DNA from: Chitinophagaceae bacterium 26-R-25
Lineage (GTDB): Bacteria > Bacteroidota > Bacteroidia > Chitinophagales > Chitinophagaceae
Reading direction: 5' to 3'
Assembly: GCA_029906195.1 (NCBI GenBank)
Contig: JARWSJ010000004.1
Coordinates: forward strand, 186,001 to 250,000
Length of the DNA: 64,000 nt
The position numbers and the translations under genes were made by a program. Positions 43,401-51,828 of this stretch are shown here, in pieces. The notes under the pieces were generated by a model. That model did no database searches. It worked only from the letters and a program-made list of their open reading frames with translations, and was not told the DNA's origin. How positions within the stretch are numbered: the first letter of the stretch is position 1; each line of letters begins with the position of its first letter.

Positions 43401-46400
43401 CTGTTACGCCAATTGCGGACTTCACAATGAAGTACGGTACAACGTTCGTATTGCCAATCAAAGCATCTGATCCGGATAACGATGATATCGCATTCACTTA
43501 TCTGAATAAGCCTGTATTTGCAACACCGGCGAATGTTTCAAATGGTAATGCAACACTTACCTTCACGCCAACTGTTGTAACGCAGGGTACTTTCACAATA
43601 GCCGTTGTGGCAAACGATAACAACGGTAAGACAGATACAATGAGATTCACGCTTATTGTAAACTCGAACAATCCGCCAACCATCGCAACAATAAACAACA
43701 TTACAATTGACGAAGGAACGACATCTAACGTGGCTGTGTCTGCAACAGATCCTGAAGGCAATGCAAACATCACATGGGCATTTACCGGCCTGCCTTCATT
43801 TGTAACCTTTACAAATAATGGAAACGGTAATGGAACCATGGCCGTTGCCCCAGGTTATGCAGCTTCTGGTGTGTACAACGTAACCGCAACAGTGAATGAC
43901 GGATTTGGTGGAAAAGCAAACAAAGCCTTTACAATAACAGTAAATGATAAATCACCGAACACCAAATGGTACGTGAAGGTTTATTATCCTGGAGGTGGTG
44001 GCAATTCAACAGCACCGGCACCGTGGAATAATGTGGGAGGTGTGTCTACCAACCTGCTAAATTCTTCAGGTGGGGCAAGTACGGTGGGTGTTACTATTTC
44101 CGCGCCGAATAATATTACACTGTATTCTTCTGGTCAAACAACCGGTAACAACAGTGGCGTATTTCCGGATGTTGTTTTGCGCGATTGTTTCTATTTGTCA
44201 AACCCGAGTAATATAGGAAACATTTTGATCAAGAATTTGAATCCTTCATCTACTTATAATTTCAGATTGTTGTCTTCAACAAATGACTATACTGAAACTG
44301 CATTGTCAAGAACAGTATTCAGCTCTGGAGGAAAAATGGATTCGGTTCTGGAAAAAAATAACACGACCAATACTGCATCTCTTGCAGGAATCGCACCGGA
44401 TGCATCAGGAAATATAAACATCCAGTGGTACAGAGGTGCTGCTGCAGGAACACGCAATGCATACATCAATGCATTTATAATAGAACAAGTATACGACGAC
44501 GGAACAGCTCCTGCAAAAGCACAAGGCATTGGGTCTGTATTTATCCCTGGCAGTGGTGCTAAGGTGACATGGAAAGATATCGCCTATAACGAAACAAGCT
44601 ACAAGGTATATCGTTCATCAACCAGCGCAGGACCTTATACACAATTAAATCCGGGCGCAACAAATCAAAATGATTCCAGCTACCTTGATGCAACAGCTAC
44701 GCCTAATGCAACATACTATTACTATGTAGTGGCATCTAACAATGTGGGTAATTCTCCGTCATCTGATACTACAACATTGGTAACAGGAAATAATCCGCCG
44801 ATCATTGGAACAATCACAGACTTGTATGTGAAAGCTGGAAGCTCAGCTTCTATAACCTTTGCTGCAAGCGATGATCCGGGCGATGTGTTGAGTGCAACAA
44901 GTCCCGATATGCCAACTTCATTTGCGGCATTAACAGGTGGCCCTACGAGCTATACCGTTACGGCTAATCCAGGCCTCGACAATGTTGGCTTCTACAAGGT
45001 GACCATCAACGTAGCCGACAATAAAGGCGGCGTTACCAAAAAGACCTTTAACATCCTGGTAAGTGACAATGGTGTTAAAACAGCGCTCGTGAAATTTGGT
45101 GGTCTTGGCTTTACATTGCCAAAACCGTGGAACAACGTACCGAGCGGTTCAGGTTTCCCTGTAGCGGGCCTTGCAACAACTTCAATGACAGATGATGGTG
45201 GTGGAGCCGTGAGGTGGAACGTACAACTCGTAACCCAATTTGACGGTTACTACGGTAATGGTTTCAAAACAGGTAACGATGCGGGCGTGGTGCCGGATAC
45301 GGTAATGTTCACTGGCATATACTGTAGCCAGCCAACTACTCCACGTACATTCAAACTGACAGGTTTGGATCCGAATAAGAAATATTCTGTAGGATTTGTT
45401 TCCGGATTGAACTCTGGTTACAATTATACTGCCACTGTAAGTTCTGGCGCAAAATCTGTAACATTCAACGGTTCTTACAATGCTAACAACCTGCCAAGAT
45501 TGAATGGCCTTGTACCGGCAGCAGACAGCTCTGTTTCATTTAATGTGCTGAGAGCCTCAAACAGCCAGGCTGCATGTATCAGTGCGTTGATCATCCAGGA
45601 ATATGATCCAGTTGCTACGCCGAATCTCAGCCCTTCTAACCTGATAGTTGAGCCGGCAGATACCAACAAGATCAGGCTTACATGGAGCGATCGCGGCGAT
45701 GGTGAAACAGGTATTGAAGTTTACAGATCAACAGCTTACGGCGGCACATATACGCTGGTGGCAACAACAGCTGCAAACGCGGTGACTTACACAGATGTAA
45801 CGCCGGCTATCAATACACGCTACTATTATAAAGTAAGAGTGAAAAATGGTGCTGTTTTCTCAGCCTACAGCAACATCGCAACAACAACGAGCCCAAGCAA
45901 TATCATCTATGTGAACATGAAGAATTCAACCCCTGGTGGATCCCCATGGAACAACACGGGTAAAGCACCTGCAGTGGGAGACGTGTATGGATTGAGAGAT
46001 CCAAAGGGCAACTATACAGGATACACAATGACTGTTGTAAATAACTTTAGCAGCTCCGGCAGTGGCGGAAGCAGCACAGGAACCAACTCCGGTGTATTCC
46101 CTGATAGCGTAATGGTATCCAACTTCGTTATTGCAACAGGCACTACTGCTACTGTTAAATTCAGTAATCTTGATCAGAGCAAGCGCTATCGTGTTGGCTT
46201 CTCCGGAAGTTCAAACACATGGGCTAACTCTTTCAACACTACTTATTCAATAGGCAATCGCACAGTTTATCTGAACGCATTGTACGATACCATTAAAGCA
46301 GTATACATTGATGGAGTAATACCAAACTCAAACGGAGAAATTACTGCCAATATCTCCACCACATCAGACGCGGCATATGGTTTACTGAACGCGATAGTGC

Positions 46401-46801
46401 TGCAAGCATATACTTATGTTCCTGGTGGATCTGCAACAGATAATCCTGTGGCGAGCCAGGCAATAAGAGTTAACACTGGTGTTGCAGCAGACAGCGCTGC
46501 GAGAAGAGACTCAACAAAACGATCTCCGGCAGACCTGAGCGCTTATCCAAATCCGTTTAACGATTATTTGAACCTTCAGGTTGAAACTGCAAATACAATT
46601 GACAAACTCGATATAGAAATATTTGATAGTAACGGAAAGATAATGTTTGCCAAAGTATTTAACAGCGTACCTTCAGGTACAAATACCATCAGGATATCAG
46701 CCGCAGACGCGAAACTACAACAAGGCATATACTTTATGCGGGTGCATAGCAGTGATGGTGCAACCAATAGCGTGATCAAGTTGATCAAAATAAATAAGTA
46801 G
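40415..46801 (+). CDS. Giant modular secreted esterase-like protein with type IX sorting domain
   Basis: I start at ATG 40415 for the signal peptide (MKRIVLLTTTAVLLLIGNLSAQ). Of the 2128 residues, the first 290 form an alpha/beta hydrolase: WHGGGE (oxyanion loop), Ser187 in GLSIGGQGS, Asp238 in ASGGLDTN, and His270/271 in DDHHTWND. Then come fibronectin III domains (about residues 460-650), a PA14-like domain (GFVWEGYIKIPQAGTYTFGLKSDDGSA, about 650-800), two more FN3, cadherin-like domains, and three copies of a PWNN-containing module alternating with FN3. The end (SAYPNPFNDYLNLQVE...IKLIKINK) is a type IX sorting domain. Probably a surface-attached carbohydrate esterase. Confidence 0.88.
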   Translation: MKRIVLLTTTAVLLLIGNLSAQNVFDQNDSVVTYNSGAPSGSVWNPVVPNNGTMAKWIRTTAAYNGRQVTFNTTNYKAYIWNGMPFRLIYPKTYQQGVADGKIYPIVVFWHGGGEIAPITNNELQLYNGGDFFQAQIASGGFDGFMLFPQETAIGWEPYFSRVNDVLDTLYKWCKVDPDRVISMGLSIGGQGSMSYANQNPKRVSKIVASSPTLVGTLTPNIPSFLQIPLWMASGGLDTNPDSASARAFYNSFKQAGGNVIYDFFPLDDHHTWNDQWAKPYFLPQLNSAHKANPLVYFQNNLLCPDSAIKVRMGLTAGFFAYQWDLNGTVISGATSSEYTATAYGTYRARFQRTATSGWSAWSPSPVTVLTQARYNAPAIAIQGIHTNVLPGADSSYSVPLMEPAGYVNYRWVRAVDTAIMSSSQVFNAPSGQYKAAVMDGTGCYSSFTPVYTVVNANGAPKPDRPKNLNATQLSGASILLDWAKNSVVTNAPTSYEVYRGTKAGGPFTYVGLIPGTSLSYTDNGLTANTTYYYIIRPINGSAAGAVSNEATATTQADVTAPTAPSNLVAGTYTTRQSVDLSWSAASDNVGVYKYDIYVNGVKMYSTDSLFTTVYNLTPLTSFVFTVKARDKAGNVSQPSNQVIASTALVGLKWRFYQNYYYNLPNFYSQTVVSSGISSNVDISVRPSGVNDQFGFVWEGYIKIPQAGTYTFGLKSDDGSAMWVNSFYDYLKTPTVNNDGAHDNSQTKTGTYTFPAGGVYPFAVSYFEQAGSQSIALTWSGPGVSSGAIPSSAFTDNVSAGSAPLAPSLPTATVNSYRQITVGWKDNSTTETGFEIVRGTANAGPFTSLATTAAGAINFIDTFALNPSTAYYYKIRAVGTGGASAFTSVATTSTQAAPAAPGAPSGLGLVVNSSKQITLNWTDNSGIETAMEVWRSSNDNTNYRVIATLNPNTVNYVDATVLPNETYLYKVRAKIVGNNSAFSNEVTGRSLDLKPTVTPIADFTMKYGTTFVLPIKASDPDNDDIAFTYLNKPVFATPANVSNGNATLTFTPTVVTQGTFTIAVVANDNNGKTDTMRFTLIVNSNNPPTIATINNITIDEGTTSNVAVSATDPEGNANITWAFTGLPSFVTFTNNGNGNGTMAVAPGYAASGVYNVTATVNDGFGGKANKAFTITVNDKSPNTKWYVKVYYPGGGGNSTAPAPWNNVGGVSTNLLNSSGGASTVGVTISAPNNITLYSSGQTTGNNSGVFPDVVLRDCFYLSNPSNIGNILIKNLNPSSTYNFRLLSSTNDYTETALSRTVFSSGGKMDSVLEKNNTTNTASLAGIAPDASGNINIQWYRGAAAGTRNAYINAFIIEQVYDDGTAPAKAQGIGSVFIPGSGAKVTWKDIAYNETSYKVYRSSTSAGPYTQLNPGATNQNDSSYLDATATPNATYYYYVVASNNVGNSPSSDTTTLVTGNNPPIIGTITDLYVKAGSSASITFAASDDPGDVLSATSPDMPTSFAALTGGPTSYTVTANPGLDNVGFYKVTINVADNKGGVTKKTFNILVSDNGVKTALVKFGGLGFTLPKPWNNVPSGSGFPVAGLATTSMTDDGGGAVRWNVQLVTQFDGYYGNGFKTGNDAGVVPDTVMFTGIYCSQPTTPRTFKLTGLDPNKKYSVGFVSGLNSGYNYTATVSSGAKSVTFNGSYNANNLPRLNGLVPAADSSVSFNVLRASNSQAACISALIIQEYDPVATPNLSPSNLIVEPADTNKIRLTWSDRGDGETGIEVYRSTAYGGTYTLVATTAANAVTYTDVTPAINTRYYYKVRVKNGAVFSAYSNIATTTSPSNIIYVNMKNSTPGGSPWNNTGKAPAVGDVYGLRDPKGNYTGYTMTVVNNFSSSGSGGSSTGTNSGVFPDSVMVSNFVIATGTTATVKFSNLDQSKRYRVGFSGSSNTWANSFNTTYSIGNRTVYLNALYDTIKAVYIDGVIPNSNGEITANISTTSDAAYGLLNAIVLQAYTYVPGGSATDNPVASQAIRVNTGVAADSAARRDSTKRSPADLSAYPNPFNDYLNLQVETANTIDKLDIEIFDSNGKIMFAKVFNSVPSGTNTIRISAADAKLQQGIYFMRVHSSDGATNSVIKLIKINK

Positions 46802-46816
46802 CCTTAACTTACCTTT

Positions 46817-46856
46817 AATCCGGGAGTTTCGTATTCCCGGATTCTTTTTTTATTTT
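46817..46856 (+). terminator. Terminator of the giant protein gene
   Basis: AATCCGGGA pairs perfectly with TCCCGGATT over a 9-base loop and is followed by CTTTTTTTATTTTT. It separates the gene from the polysaccharide cluster. Confidence 0.93.
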
Positions 46857-46883
46857 TCGCACAAAACCACAAAGAACTTACCA

Positions 46884-49082
46884 ATGGATCTAGTCTTTTT
46901 GTTACATGCACTGCTGAAGAAAAAATGGGTCATACTCATTTGTACCATTGCGGGTGTGCTTGCAGGGCTCATCTTCGTATTCTCCAAAGACCAATATTAC
47001 GTATCCGTAGCCCAGTATTCTACCGGCTTTACCATGAAACAACAGGTAAAGATCAAAGACGACGTGGGATATAGTTTTGCAGAAGCGGATCAACGTTTTA
47101 AAAACGTAATTGAAACTTTCAAATCTCCGGTTGTAGTAGGGATGTTGTCCTACGAATTAATGCTGCACGATCTTGAGCAAAAAAGACCTTTCCGTACGCT
47201 TACACCAAAAGAAAAAAGCAGTCCATTAATTGCAGGCCTCAACCTGGAGGAAGCAAAAAGAGTATTGCATCAAAAGGTAGATAACCAGGAACTGCTGGTA
47301 GCTTACGATCCTTCCGAATCAAAAGTATTTGAGCTCATCAAATTGTTTCAATACAATCACGAGGCTTTACTGGGCAGTCTAAGTGTTGACCGCGTTCAGG
47401 GAACTGACTATCTGAACATCGTTTTCAAATCAGAAAATCCTGAGCTGTCTGCTTACGTGGTAAACTCCATTGGTCGCGAGTTCTTTAATTTCTTTACAAA
47501 AATCAACGCAACACGTACCACAGAGTCCATGACCAAACTTTCTACTCTTACTCAACAGAAGAAACAGGAGTACGACAATGCGGTTACTATTTTACAAAAA
47601 TTCAGAGAACAAGTCGGTTCTCCTAATGTGGGCGACAGGGCAAAAGCAGCGATGGAAATGATGCAAAGCCTAACCACACAATTGAACGACAACGAGGGTA
47701 AATTAAATAGTTTGAAAGGTCGCCTTAGTTCTGTAAAAGATCAGATACAGGGATTAAGCTCAGGAACTGTTACCGCTTCCAATGCAAATTCCGACATAAT
47801 AACACTTACACAAAAGAACAGAGAACTGGCGTCACAGCAAACTACAGCAGGGCCGGCAACTTATAAAGATCTTCAGAACCAGATTGACAACAATACCAAA
47901 CAGATCCAAAAGCTGGAAACCTTCAAGGCCGGTAAAGGAGATGTTTCCGGTCTTAGAAATCAATTGACAAGAGAGAAGAGTGACATTGAGTATGAGATAA
48001 CTTCATTGTCTCAGACCTCAAGGTCCATCAATGATAAGATCAACCTTTACAAAGGCATGGCTTACACAGGTGGCGGCGATGAAGTGGAAGTACAAAAACT
48101 GCAAAACGAAGTGGACCGCCTCAACACTGAATACCAGGCTTTGCTTGCAAGAATGCAAACTTCTCAGGACGTAGATGTGGCGCCGGAAATCAACTTCAAG
48201 CAAACCATCGTTGGTCAGCCTGCCATCAAGCCGGAGCCGGGTAAGAAGAAGACAATCTTGTTACTTTGTGCATTAACAACTTTGGTAGTGTCTTCGTTGG
48301 TAGTGATCATTATCGACTTCCTCGATAACTCGGTGCGCGCTCCTTCAATTTATCATAAGAACATTAAACTTAAATTATTGTCAACTGTTTCTAAGATTAA
48401 CCTGAGGACAAGAACAGTTGCTGATCAATTTGAAAATGTATCGGAGACAACAAGACAAGCAAACTCAGCAGAAAACATTTTTATCGAGAGCGTAAGAAAG
48501 CTTCGCTATGAAATTGAGAATGGTGAGAAGAAGATTATTCTTTTCACGAGTACAAAAGCTGACGTAGGTAAATCAACTTTGATAGAAGCGTTGTCTTACA
48601 GCATGAGTCTTGCGAAAAAGAAGTTACTTTTGATAGATACTAATTTTCCGCATAATACCCTTACTGAAAAATTTACCCCGAAATCTACACTGGAAAGTGT
48701 AAACTTTAATCCCGATAAATCCGTACACGAAAAAGGCGTTTATGAAATCGCCAGCAAAACTCCCATACCCGGTGTTGACATTATTGGCTGTAAACAAGGT
48801 AATTATTCTCCATTGGAGATATTGCCTAAGCACAACCTGCTTGAGCATCTTGCGCTTATTAAGCGTGAGTATGACTACATCTTTATTGAAGGCGCCGGCC
48901 TAAATATGCACTCAGATAGCCGCGAACTTTCAAGATATGTAGAAGGCGTTGTGGTTGTGTTCTCTGCCGATAATACCCTTAATCAGCTGGACAAAGAATC
49001 TTTACAGTTCCTCAAAACCATCGACAACAAGATGGTGGGAGGTGTATTGAACAGTATTGAAAAAGATAATATCGAACTCTAG
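46884..49082 (+). CDS. Wzz-type polysaccharide co-polymerase fused to a degenerate BY-kinase domain
   Basis: The 732-residue protein has membrane helices near residues 14-34 and 456-480 enclosing a long periplasmic coiled-coil region, as in Wzz/Wzc proteins. A cytosolic P-loop domain follows, with ADVGKST (about 559-565), a Walker A'-like LLLIDTNF and YDYIFIEG as Walker B. Bacterial tyrosine kinases have DxD-type acidic residues in the second motif and a C-terminal tyrosine cluster; here the second motif reads LIDTN and the C-terminus has no tyrosine cluster. It likely controls chain length and export, perhaps with ATP binding but without autophosphorylation. Confidence 0.85.
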   Translation: MDLVFLLHALLKKKWVILICTIAGVLAGLIFVFSKDQYYVSVAQYSTGFTMKQQVKIKDDVGYSFAEADQRFKNVIETFKSPVVVGMLSYELMLHDLEQKRPFRTLTPKEKSSPLIAGLNLEEAKRVLHQKVDNQELLVAYDPSESKVFELIKLFQYNHEALLGSLSVDRVQGTDYLNIVFKSENPELSAYVVNSIGREFFNFFTKINATRTTESMTKLSTLTQQKKQEYDNAVTILQKFREQVGSPNVGDRAKAAMEMMQSLTTQLNDNEGKLNSLKGRLSSVKDQIQGLSSGTVTASNANSDIITLTQKNRELASQQTTAGPATYKDLQNQIDNNTKQIQKLETFKAGKGDVSGLRNQLTREKSDIEYEITSLSQTSRSINDKINLYKGMAYTGGGDEVEVQKLQNEVDRLNTEYQALLARMQTSQDVDVAPEINFKQTIVGQPAIKPEPGKKKTILLLCALTTLVVSSLVVIIIDFLDNSVRAPSIYHKNIKLKLLSTVSKINLRTRTVADQFENVSETTRQANSAENIFIESVRKLRYEIENGEKKIILFTSTKADVGKSTLIEALSYSMSLAKKKLLLIDTNFPHNTLTEKFTPKSTLESVNFNPDKSVHEKGVYEIASKTPIPGVDIIGCKQGNYSPLEILPKHNLLEHLALIKREYDYIFIEGAGLNMHSDSRELSRYVEGVVVVFSADNTLNQLDKESLQFLKTIDNKMVGGVLNSIEKDNIEL

Positions 49083-49165
49083 TAGTGTGTGTATTTAAAC
49101 CTGAATCCTAAAAAAAAATGGTTCATCAGTGATGATAGCATGCTGCTGTTAGAAAACCTAAAACA

Positions 49166-50353
49166 GTGGGTATTAAGAACAATTTGTTTAATGCGGACTT
49201 CGTATTAAGCAGGAACAGACAGCCGTGGATCGACTACGTCAGAGGCATATGTATCATTATGGTATGCTACAGGCATTGCTTTGATGGTCTTACAAATGCC
49301 GATATACAAACGCAGGGATATATCGTGTTCAAATATTTGAACGTGTTCTTATTCAGTTTCCGAATGCCTTTGTTTTTTATCGTGTCCGGTTTATTTGTAG
49401 CTGCAAGTTTGAACAAGAAAGGTTTAAACAGTTACATTTCGGACCGATTCAAAGTCATCTTTTACCCGTTGCTTGTATGGGGAACCATACAAATAACGCT
49501 GCAGCTACAGTTTGCGCCATATGTAAATGCTCACAGGGAAGTAATAGATTATCTCAATCTGATTATTTACCCACGCAAAATAGAGCAGTTCTGGTATCTT
49601 AATGCTTTGTTTGTAGTAGGAGTAATTTACGCATTCATAAAAGTGAAATTAAAGCTGACCAACTTACAGCATCTTGCAGTGGCTTTGGTATTCTATGGCA
49701 TTGGAGGTTATCTGCATGCAATAAGAACGGGAGCTTACATTTTTACAGACGTATTTCATTACTATTTGTTCTTTGCTATAGGTGACAATATTTCACAGTT
49801 TGTGTTGAATAAAGACAAGGCGAAATATTTTACGGAACTCAGGTATGTTTTACCTGTATTTGTTCTGTTTATTATTACGCATTACTTTTTCACAAAGATC
49901 AACCTGCACCACAACCAGGATTATTACATAGAGCACTATATGCCTTTGTTCTTCCTTGTGGTGGCGCTAACGGGCTGCTGCTTCATTGTGCAGATAAGTT
50001 TTTTGCTGGAGAAATCAGGCATCCTTAAATTTTTGCGCATAGTAGGTTATCATTCGTTGTTCATTTATGTGATGCACCTTATAGTGCTTGCCGCCACGAG
50101 AGCATTGCTCACTCATGTGTTTGACATAAGCAGTGTTCCGGTGTTGTTAACTGTAGGCATTCTGATGGGCATCACACTTCCAATAATCATTTACAATATT
50201 CTATCGAAAGCAGGTGCATGGTGGTTATTCAGTTTGAAGAAGCCGGAGGAAGAGTTGAATTTTACCAAAGAAACATACAAAAAAAAATTGCTGGCCTCTG
50301 ACAAGGTTTATGAAACAGTAACACCTGGAAAATCATACACCGGCACGCAATAA
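49166..50353 (+). CDS. Acyltransferase 3-family membrane protein
   Basis: The 395-residue protein has about ten membrane helices and the acyltransferase 3 start RQPWIDYVRGICIIMVCYRHCFDGL, with the conserved Arg and the catalytic-type His in the first helix, followed by PLFFIVSGLFVAASL. Such enzymes transfer acetyl or other acyl groups to extracytoplasmic glycans. The GTG at 49166 is the only plausible start before the first helix. It lies 83 bases after the Wzz-like gene and 9 bases before the glycosyltransferase start. Confidence 0.88.
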   Translation: MGIKNNLFNADFVLSRNRQPWIDYVRGICIIMVCYRHCFDGLTNADIQTQGYIVFKYLNVFLFSFRMPLFFIVSGLFVAASLNKKGLNSYISDRFKVIFYPLLVWGTIQITLQLQFAPYVNAHREVIDYLNLIIYPRKIEQFWYLNALFVVGVIYAFIKVKLKLTNLQHLAVALVFYGIGGYLHAIRTGAYIFTDVFHYYLFFAIGDNISQFVLNKDKAKYFTELRYVLPVFVLFIITHYFFTKINLHHNQDYYIEHYMPLFFLVVALTGCCFIVQISFLLEKSGILKFLRIVGYHSLFIYVMHLIVLAATRALLTHVFDISSVPVLLTVGILMGITLPIIIYNILSKAGAWWLFSLKKPEEELNFTKETYKKKLLASDKVYETVTPGKSYTGTQ

Positions 50354-50362
50354 TTGAACCTT

Positions 50363-51604
50363 ATGGAGCATAAGTTTATACACGATAGAGATATTGTTAT
50401 GTTCAGCTTCCAGCCGTGGGACACAGAAATTGGAAGCAACTTTAAAGATATGGCGCTCGAACTTGCAAAAAGAAACAGGGTTCTTTTTGTGAACCGTGCG
50501 CTCGACCGCAGGTCCCGCCTGCGCGATAAAAATGACCCTAAAGTTTTTGCACGCCTCGCCAGCATTCAAAACGGTGAAGGTGAGTTAACCGAAGTAAGCA
50601 AAAACGTCTGGGTACACAATCCAAGAACGATAGTGGAATCAATCAACTGGGTGCCGGTGGCAACAGTGCATGACGCGTTGAATAAGATGAACAATAAAAG
50701 AATTGCCGACGAAATCAAAAAAGCCGTTCAGCGATTGAATTTTAAAAATGTACTGCTCATCAACGACAACGATTTCACCCGTGGCTTTTATCTGAAAGAA
50801 ATGCTCGGCTGCAAAGAATATATTTTCTACATAAGAGACTATATGCTCGCCGTTGATTTCTTTAAAAGGCATGGTGCAAGGCTGGAAAGTGGTGTGATGA
50901 AAAAGGCCGATCTTGTAGTCGCCAATTCCTCATATCTCGCAGACTATTCACGGCAGTTCAATAAAAACAGTTTCGATATAGGGCAGGGCTGTGACCTTAC
51001 GCCTTTTCTTGCTGAAAACCTGCCAATACCAGAAGATTTGAAAGTCATCAGGAAACCGGTCATTGGTTATGTTGGTTTCATAAGCGAAGTAAGGCTCGAT
51101 GAAAAAGTATTGATCCATTTGGCAAAAAATAATCCTGAGCACCAGGTAGTACTGGTGGGCCCTGTTGACGATTTCTTTCAAAAGAGTGAACTGAATAAAA
51201 TGGAGAATGTGCATTTTTTAGGAAGAAGAAATCCGGCAACATTGCCTGCCTATATTGCCCATTTCGACATTTGCATGAACCCGCAGATGTTTAATGAAGT
51301 AACCGCGGGTAATTATCCAAGAAAAGTAGACGAATACCTGGCCATGGGAAAACCCGTGGTAGCGACGGCAACGAAGGCCATGGATATGTTTGCGCCCTAT
51401 ACCTTTTTGTGCAAAACAAAAGAAGATTATGCGGAACATGTAAACAACATCTTGCAACACCCGGAACAATTCGATAGTTTAGACCAGCAAATGAAGCGCC
51501 GCGAATTTGCCAAAACGCATACCTGGGAAAATAGCATAGGGTTGATGGGGGATGCGTTTTATCAGTTAGGAATTATAAGTCAGGAATTAGGAATTAGAAA
51601 TTAG
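50363..51604 (+). CDS. Glycosyltransferase, GT4-like
   Basis: I start at ATG 50363 (MEHKFIHDRDIVMFSFQPWD), 9 bases after the acyltransferase stop. The 413-residue protein has the GT-B layout: an N-terminal acceptor domain, then VIGYVGFISEVRLDEKVLIHLA and the donor-site region NVHFLGRRNPATLPAYIAHFDICMNPQMFNEVTAGNYPRKVDEYLAMGKPVVAT. It adds a sugar to the lipid-linked polysaccharide in the cytosol. The last dozen residues (LGIISQELGIRN) are encoded by a GGAATTAGGAATTA word repeat and are probably not ancestral. Confidence 0.85.
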   Translation: MEHKFIHDRDIVMFSFQPWDTEIGSNFKDMALELAKRNRVLFVNRALDRRSRLRDKNDPKVFARLASIQNGEGELTEVSKNVWVHNPRTIVESINWVPVATVHDALNKMNNKRIADEIKKAVQRLNFKNVLLINDNDFTRGFYLKEMLGCKEYIFYIRDYMLAVDFFKRHGARLESGVMKKADLVVANSSYLADYSRQFNKNSFDIGQGCDLTPFLAENLPIPEDLKVIRKPVIGYVGFISEVRLDEKVLIHLAKNNPEHQVVLVGPVDDFFQKSELNKMENVHFLGRRNPATLPAYIAHFDICMNPQMFNEVTAGNYPRKVDEYLAMGKPVVATATKAMDMFAPYTFLCKTKEDYAEHVNNILQHPEQFDSLDQQMKRREFAKTHTWENSIGLMGDAFYQLGIISQELGIRN

Positions 51605-51708
51605 GAATTCAATGTCGAAGCCTGGTTAAACGAGAACGGTGATTGCGAAAAGGGTAACAATGTTTAATCATAAAGCCTAAAAACTAACAACCAACAACTA
51701 TCAACTAA
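51566..51708. repeat. Word-repeats at the end of the glycosyltransferase gene
   Basis: 51566-51610 is an array of GGAATTA words, overlapping the last 13 codons and stop of the gene. 51671-51708 is an array of TAACAACCAACAACTATC words. They are from different families and do not pair. Confidence 0.7.
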
Positions 51709-51712
51709 AAAA

Positions 51713-51817
51713 ATGTCTGAAGAACAAAAAACGGAAAACAAAGTACTACGCATTATCTCGCTGCTATTTGTGGGAGGTTATATCGTGTACATGTATGCGC
51801 ACTTTTTATTTTTCTGA
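51713..51817 (+). CDS. 34-residue single-pass membrane protein
   Basis: ATG at 51713, stop at 51815-51817. The product begins MSEEQKTENKVLRIISLLFV and ends GGYIVYMYAHFLFF: a charged N-terminus followed by one membrane helix. It stands 11 bases before the O-antigen ligase-like gene, in the same direction. I infer that it is real from the in-frame hydrophobic design, the start directly after the repeat and its operon position. It could help a membrane complex of the polysaccharide system; no family is known to me. Confidence 0.55.
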   Translation: MSEEQKTENKVLRIISLLFVGGYIVYMYAHFLFF

Positions 51818-51828
51818 AAAACAACCGA

